Below, piece by piece: positions 60,218-64,000 of a DNA stretch of 64,000 nucleotides. The position numbers and the translations under genes are program-made. The notes beneath the pieces were generated by a model. It was not told the DNA's origin. It worked only from the letters and a program-made list of their open reading frames with translations, and made no database searches. The stretch is from the NCBI RefSeq assembly GCF_035594125.1, contig NW_026973740.1:362501-426500 (forward strand). The letters are read 5' to 3'. Within the stretch, counting starts at the first letter, position 1. Every line of letters starts with the position of its first letter. The stretch is from Scylla paramamosain (taxonomy: Eukaryota; Arthropoda; Malacostraca; Decapoda; Portunidae).

Positions 60218-61089
60218 GAATTTTGGTATCTAAGAAATCATACATACACGAGTTTTTGCTTTGTTTGCTTTGTGGTTCTTTTGAACTATAAAACACTCAT
60301 TATACACTTTTCTTGCAATGTCCTTTTGTTTCCCAATATAGAGTGCTTTGCATCAATTTTCGCGTTTTTGTAGGTAAAAAGCTTAAAAACACTCAAAATA
60401 TACCTTTTTGGTAACGTTTTTCTATTTCTTGATATTGGTTGGTTTGCATCCGTTTTAACGTTTTTCTACGTTAAACACTGAGAAGACACGTTCTCAGTAA
60501 CTTTGTTTTGGATTCCCATATAGAGTGAGTTCCTTATTATTTATCGTTTTGGTGCCTAACATTCTTAAAAACACACAAAACACAGGTTTCTGGTAAGGTC
60601 GTTTAATTTCCTCATATTGGAGGCTTTGCATACACTTTAGGGTTTAGTACATAACAGTCCGAAAAAAAAAGCTGAAATTAACTTTTTTGATATTATTCTT
60701 TTATCACAGAATTGCCCTGAATTTTCCCAGAATTTTGGCATCTCGGTACCTATGAAGATGAATAACAAAAAAAAAATCCTATTTATTTTATTTTTTATTT
60801 TTTATTTTCTAAATAAAGAGTGTTATTTGTGGGTTTTAGCTTTTTGGTACTTAAGGAACTTATAAAAACACTCATAATACACGTTTCTCGTAATGTCCTT
60901 TTGTTTCCCAAACATAATGTTCTTTGCATGTACTTAAGCGTTTTTATAGATCACATGATCAAAAACACTCAAAATACATGTTGTTGGTAATGTTATTCTG
61001 TTTCTCCATAAAGTTTTTTTTCCATGCGTTTCAGCGGTTTGGTATATAAGGGGTTAAAAAATACTTAAAGGCAAGTTCTTCGTAAAAGT
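60218..61089 (+). repeat. HOR satellite, plus-oriented right edge
   Basis: Orientation switches at ATTACCAGAATTTTGGTATC. Plus units run to CGTAAAAGTG, where satellite ends abruptly. Unlike the left edge, the last units here are ordinary HOR units. Confidence 0.88.
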
Positions 61090-62008
61090 GATGAAATTAT
61101 TCCTTTGAAAGTATTGATGGCTGATCTCTTTCTATAGGTGAGGTTTAGTGTTCTCTACTGTACCAAATACTGAACTGTCTTTTGTACTATTTCTTCATCT
61201 GTATCCTACCCAGTAATGGTAATAGACTGAGGAACTCCCCACCTTTGTTCATTTTTACTAAGTATTGTCCTAGTGGTAATCAGATGCAGCATTGATTTGC
61301 TTAGGAGTTGGGTATCTGAGAATGAGTGGTTATTGGCACCAAGTGCAGATCAGTTGTGGGTAACTCCAGTTGTTGGGAGCATTCCATGGTACACAGATGG
61401 TGGGATAGTCTTGCCTTGGACTCTTGCAAATGTGTACTATGTCCCAGTGAGTTTTGTTTTTATTTGACATGAATCCCAAGTTTATTTAGGCATTTCAGGG
61501 ACTTACTGTGGGTGATGGAGATCTCCACAGCACTCTTCTCTTGGTGGGTGGGTAGCTGTAGAAAAATTCATATGAATAGAGATGTCAGATGTAGGTAAAA
61601 TAGAGAAATGTTGATTTGATTGTGAACTAAATCCCACAACTTATATTATCTTTAATAAGAAAGGTTTCGTTTAGACCATGAAAATTGGATAAATGAAGCT
61701 GAGCATTATTTTACTGCAACAAGAAGGCACACAAAGTGAAGGAGATCGCATACTTGACTTTAGTTTGTTGTTCCTTTGATGGGGAACTTGTATCATTGTT
61801 AAAAGCTTAAATCCTGTAAAATAGCATGGATCCATCTGAATCTTTATTCAGTCAAAAGTTTATATGATGTGTAGACTATTCAAGCTTGCCAGCCTGGAGC
61901 CTAGAGCCTGCTTGTTGTAGAGTTGTCCTATGTTCTGTAGATTTGCTTGATATTATAAACAATTATGATAAAATTTTTGTAAACAATTTTGTTCTTTATT
62001 TCTGTCAG
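61090..62008 (+). other. unassigned, low-copy-looking sequence
   Basis: No repeat partner in the window and no recognised gene. Base composition is less extreme than the satellite. Its end is a pyrimidine-rich TTCTTTATTTCTGTCAG, which could be a splice acceptor. Confidence 0.45.
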
Positions 62009-62192
62009 TATCAGATTCAGTATTTTCTCCATCATATGGCAGCATGTATTTTCAACACAGAGTGAGGGCAGTGTCATTCCTCCTGTCCACTACCCCAACT
62101 TCTACTCCCAACACTACCACAGCAATGAGTGGTCTGGTGTGGTGGCTGAGGATTCTTTTGAAGAGGACAACGCTTCTGCTTCATCTGAGCAG
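62009..62192 (+). other. candidate internal exon of an unknown gene
   Basis: A pyrimidine tract and CAG precede the stretch and GAGCAG followed by GTCAGA ends it. The 61 codons read in phase from 62,010 have no stop and include SVIPPVHYPNFYSQHYHSNE and VVAEDSFEEDNASASSEQ. These are polar and acidic, as in linker regions of host proteins. An alternative acceptor (TTTTCAACACAG) lies inside. A second frame is also open across the stretch, which weakens the call. The donor is only fair. No family is recognised. Confidence 0.3.
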
Positions 62193-62819
62193 GTCAGAAG
62201 GTGGATGGCAGCAGTACTAGTAGCAGACTGGTGTTACCTTGATGCTACTGCTACATTGCATTATTTGCATAGTTTTTTCAGTTGTCATGGACTTTGTGTA
62301 ATATATATAAAAGTATATGAAGCTCAAAAAACTTGTTGATAAGGTTTATGTTCAGCATACAAATTGTAGGATGCAAAGACAAGGATTGAAATATCATTGC
62401 CACAATTCCTGACAAAGCATTTGGTGCCACAGAATATTCAGCAATGTAATGTTTGTTTGGCAAACAAACCAGTTTCCCTGAATGATAGCTTTATTTCTGC
62501 AGGTTAATACAGTCTCTCTATGGGGGAGAGTTTGGAGACAAAGCCAAGCATATATATATATGTGGTTTGTGAGCCAAGCATACTGATCATTACACTATCA
62601 TGTGTAGTTTTAATATGTAATTTAGATCAAGGACAGTGCAGTGATAGAGGAAAAATTATTCACTAGATTTTTTCAGAGAAGTTTTATGACATAAAGGATT
62701 AATTGAACGATCAGTATATATATTGGCTCACTAGCTGCATCTCTTTAACACAGAAAGCTTTCACTAATTATCTTGGCCCAATTCATTAAGTGCATCGCTG
62801 TTGTGGGAGGGAAGATATG
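62193..62819. other. unassigned sequence
   Basis: Nothing recognised beyond short AT runs. Confidence 0.45.
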
Positions 62820-63076
62820 CAGTGTTTCCCTGCCATCTGTGGGAGTTACATTCCAGAGCCTCCTGCAAATAGATAAAATCTGTGAATATGGGAAACCATC
62901 CTTATAAGGATCAGAGCTACCTAAATTTATAGTTTAAACCTTAAACTATGCATCTCACATTTACTAAGCAATTCACTTTAAGACAATAAAAAACAGTTAT
63001 TATATGTATAGTACATGATATTTTAATTAAAAAATACAGTGCACTATAAAATAAAAGGGGAATAAGTTGATATGTA

Positions 63077-63343
<267 letters not shown>

Positions 63344-63539
63344 TAATGAAAGACTGAGCTGGTGGTGACACCTGGCAACTCTGAAAACTCCCCATTAGTT
63401 AGATTAGGTTAGGGAAAACTCCACAAATATGCAAAACCGTGAATATGTGAGGGAACGCTGATATATGCTATCTCTTATTTGTTGTAGATGTATTCCATTC
63501 TATTGGCATAGAACGATAGGAAAATGGCATCAAGGAAGT

Positions 63540-63828
63540 AGGGATGCCACCAAACTTTATGAGACTAGACATAACCTTGCACATAGAATTGCTGAACATA
63601 AAGGTATTTCTCCTTGAACTAATAATCAACCAGCTGTTCCATCATTTTCAGCAATAAGTTCCCATTCACATGAACATGATCATCCCTTTTTGTGACAAAG
63701 ATTTCAGAATACTACACAAGACAGAGTCCAATATGGATACAAAATTATTAGAGGCAATATATATTAAACACATAAATCCAGTACTGAATAATAACTTAAC
63801 ATCAAGTCAATCACATATTGTAAGATAA
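63540..63828 (+). pseudogene. Penelope-like element, GIY-YIG endonuclease C-terminus
   Basis: One frame from 63,543 reads LAHRIAEHKGISP, a TGA (63,615-63,617), then NQPAVPSFSAISSHSHEHDH. After a frameshift near 63,690 it reads CDKDFRILHKTESNMDTKLL, then EAIYIKHINPVLNNNL, and stops at 63,826-63,828. The order RxxEH, SAIxxH, DFRIL and LLEAIYI with its Glu matches the GIY-YIG nuclease that ends canonical Penelope-like retroelements, where it nicks target DNA. The GIY and YIG strands themselves are not readable upstream. It is 5'-truncated and broken. Confidence 0.72.
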
Positions 63829-64000
63829 TGTTTCGGAGGCCCGTTCCAATACCATTATCATAGTGTTAGGAACCCAACTATTTCAGTCCCTCTCTCATTG
63901 CCATACAGGCAAGATGTGTGTGGATACTTATTGTTTTCTGTCAATCCAGTTTATAATCTTGGTGCTTGTAGTGTTTTGTTTTTTGTGTGTAGTGCCATAT
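63829..64000. other. unassigned sequence at the window end
   Basis: May be the 3' UTR of the Penelope-like relic. No terminal repeat is visible before the window ends. Confidence 0.4.

Noticed and set aside
63398..63415. TTAGGTTAGG-like motif, resembling the arthropod telomere repeat
   Set aside because: Only about two units, inside a Tigger-like element. Far too short for a telomeric tract.

Overview
This window looks like repeat-dominated intergenic DNA from an arthropod, most likely a decapod crustacean. The reasons are long (TA)n, (CT)n and (GT)n microsatellites, several non-LTR retrotransposon families of a type I associate with crab and shrimp genomes, pogo/Tigger-type short elements, a Penelope-type relic and a very long AT-rich satellite. 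I see no complete host gene, no rRNA or tRNA gene and no CRISPR array. The species call is inference.

Layout. 1-16,350 is a patchwork of transposable elements. It holds a pogo-type MITE copy (71-300), a CR1-like LINE 3' end (605-1,095, minus), a nearly full-length but dead jockey/CR1-group LINE (1,708-4,957, minus), a frameshifted gag-like relic (6,436-8,614, minus), and a TIR element (9,636-14,881). The TIR element is split by a young non-LTR retrotransposon with an intact endonuclease-plus-reverse-transcriptase ORF of about 1,125 codons (10,158-13,535, minus). That young element is fused head-to-tail to a 5'-truncated copy of itself (13,552-14,581). A second CR1-like 3' fragment and a second copy of the first MITE family follow.

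16,348-61,089 is one large satellite field. The basic unit is about 96 bp and carries recurring blocks such as TTTGCATGCATTTTAGCG and CTCAAAAACACTCAAAA. About eleven diverged units form a higher-order repeat (HOR) of about 1.1 kb. HOR variants recur again at 5.5-8.5 kb spacings. The field changes orientation several times: plus 16.3-42.8 kb (with three short inverted blocks that share the same breakpoints), minus 42.8-53.5 kb, plus 53.5-55.2 kb, minus 55.2-60.2 kb, plus 60.2-61.1 kb. Diverged units without HOR order sit at the left edge and at the main orientation switch, where a CR1-like relic is inserted. A 1.9 kb insertion rich in microsatellites interrupts the minus arm at 57.4-59.2 kb.

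61,090-64,000 leaves the satellite. It contains low-copy-looking sequence with one candidate exon (62,009-62,192), a Tigger-like element with a second pogo-type element nested inside it, and a degenerate GIY-YIG endonuclease end of a Penelope-like element.

The only convincing intact coding sequence is the non-LTR ORF. Short open frames inside the satellite and the microsatellites are treated as chance frames. The strongest points for follow-up are the HOR satellite with its repeated inversions and the LINE dimer, which looks like a product of template jumping.
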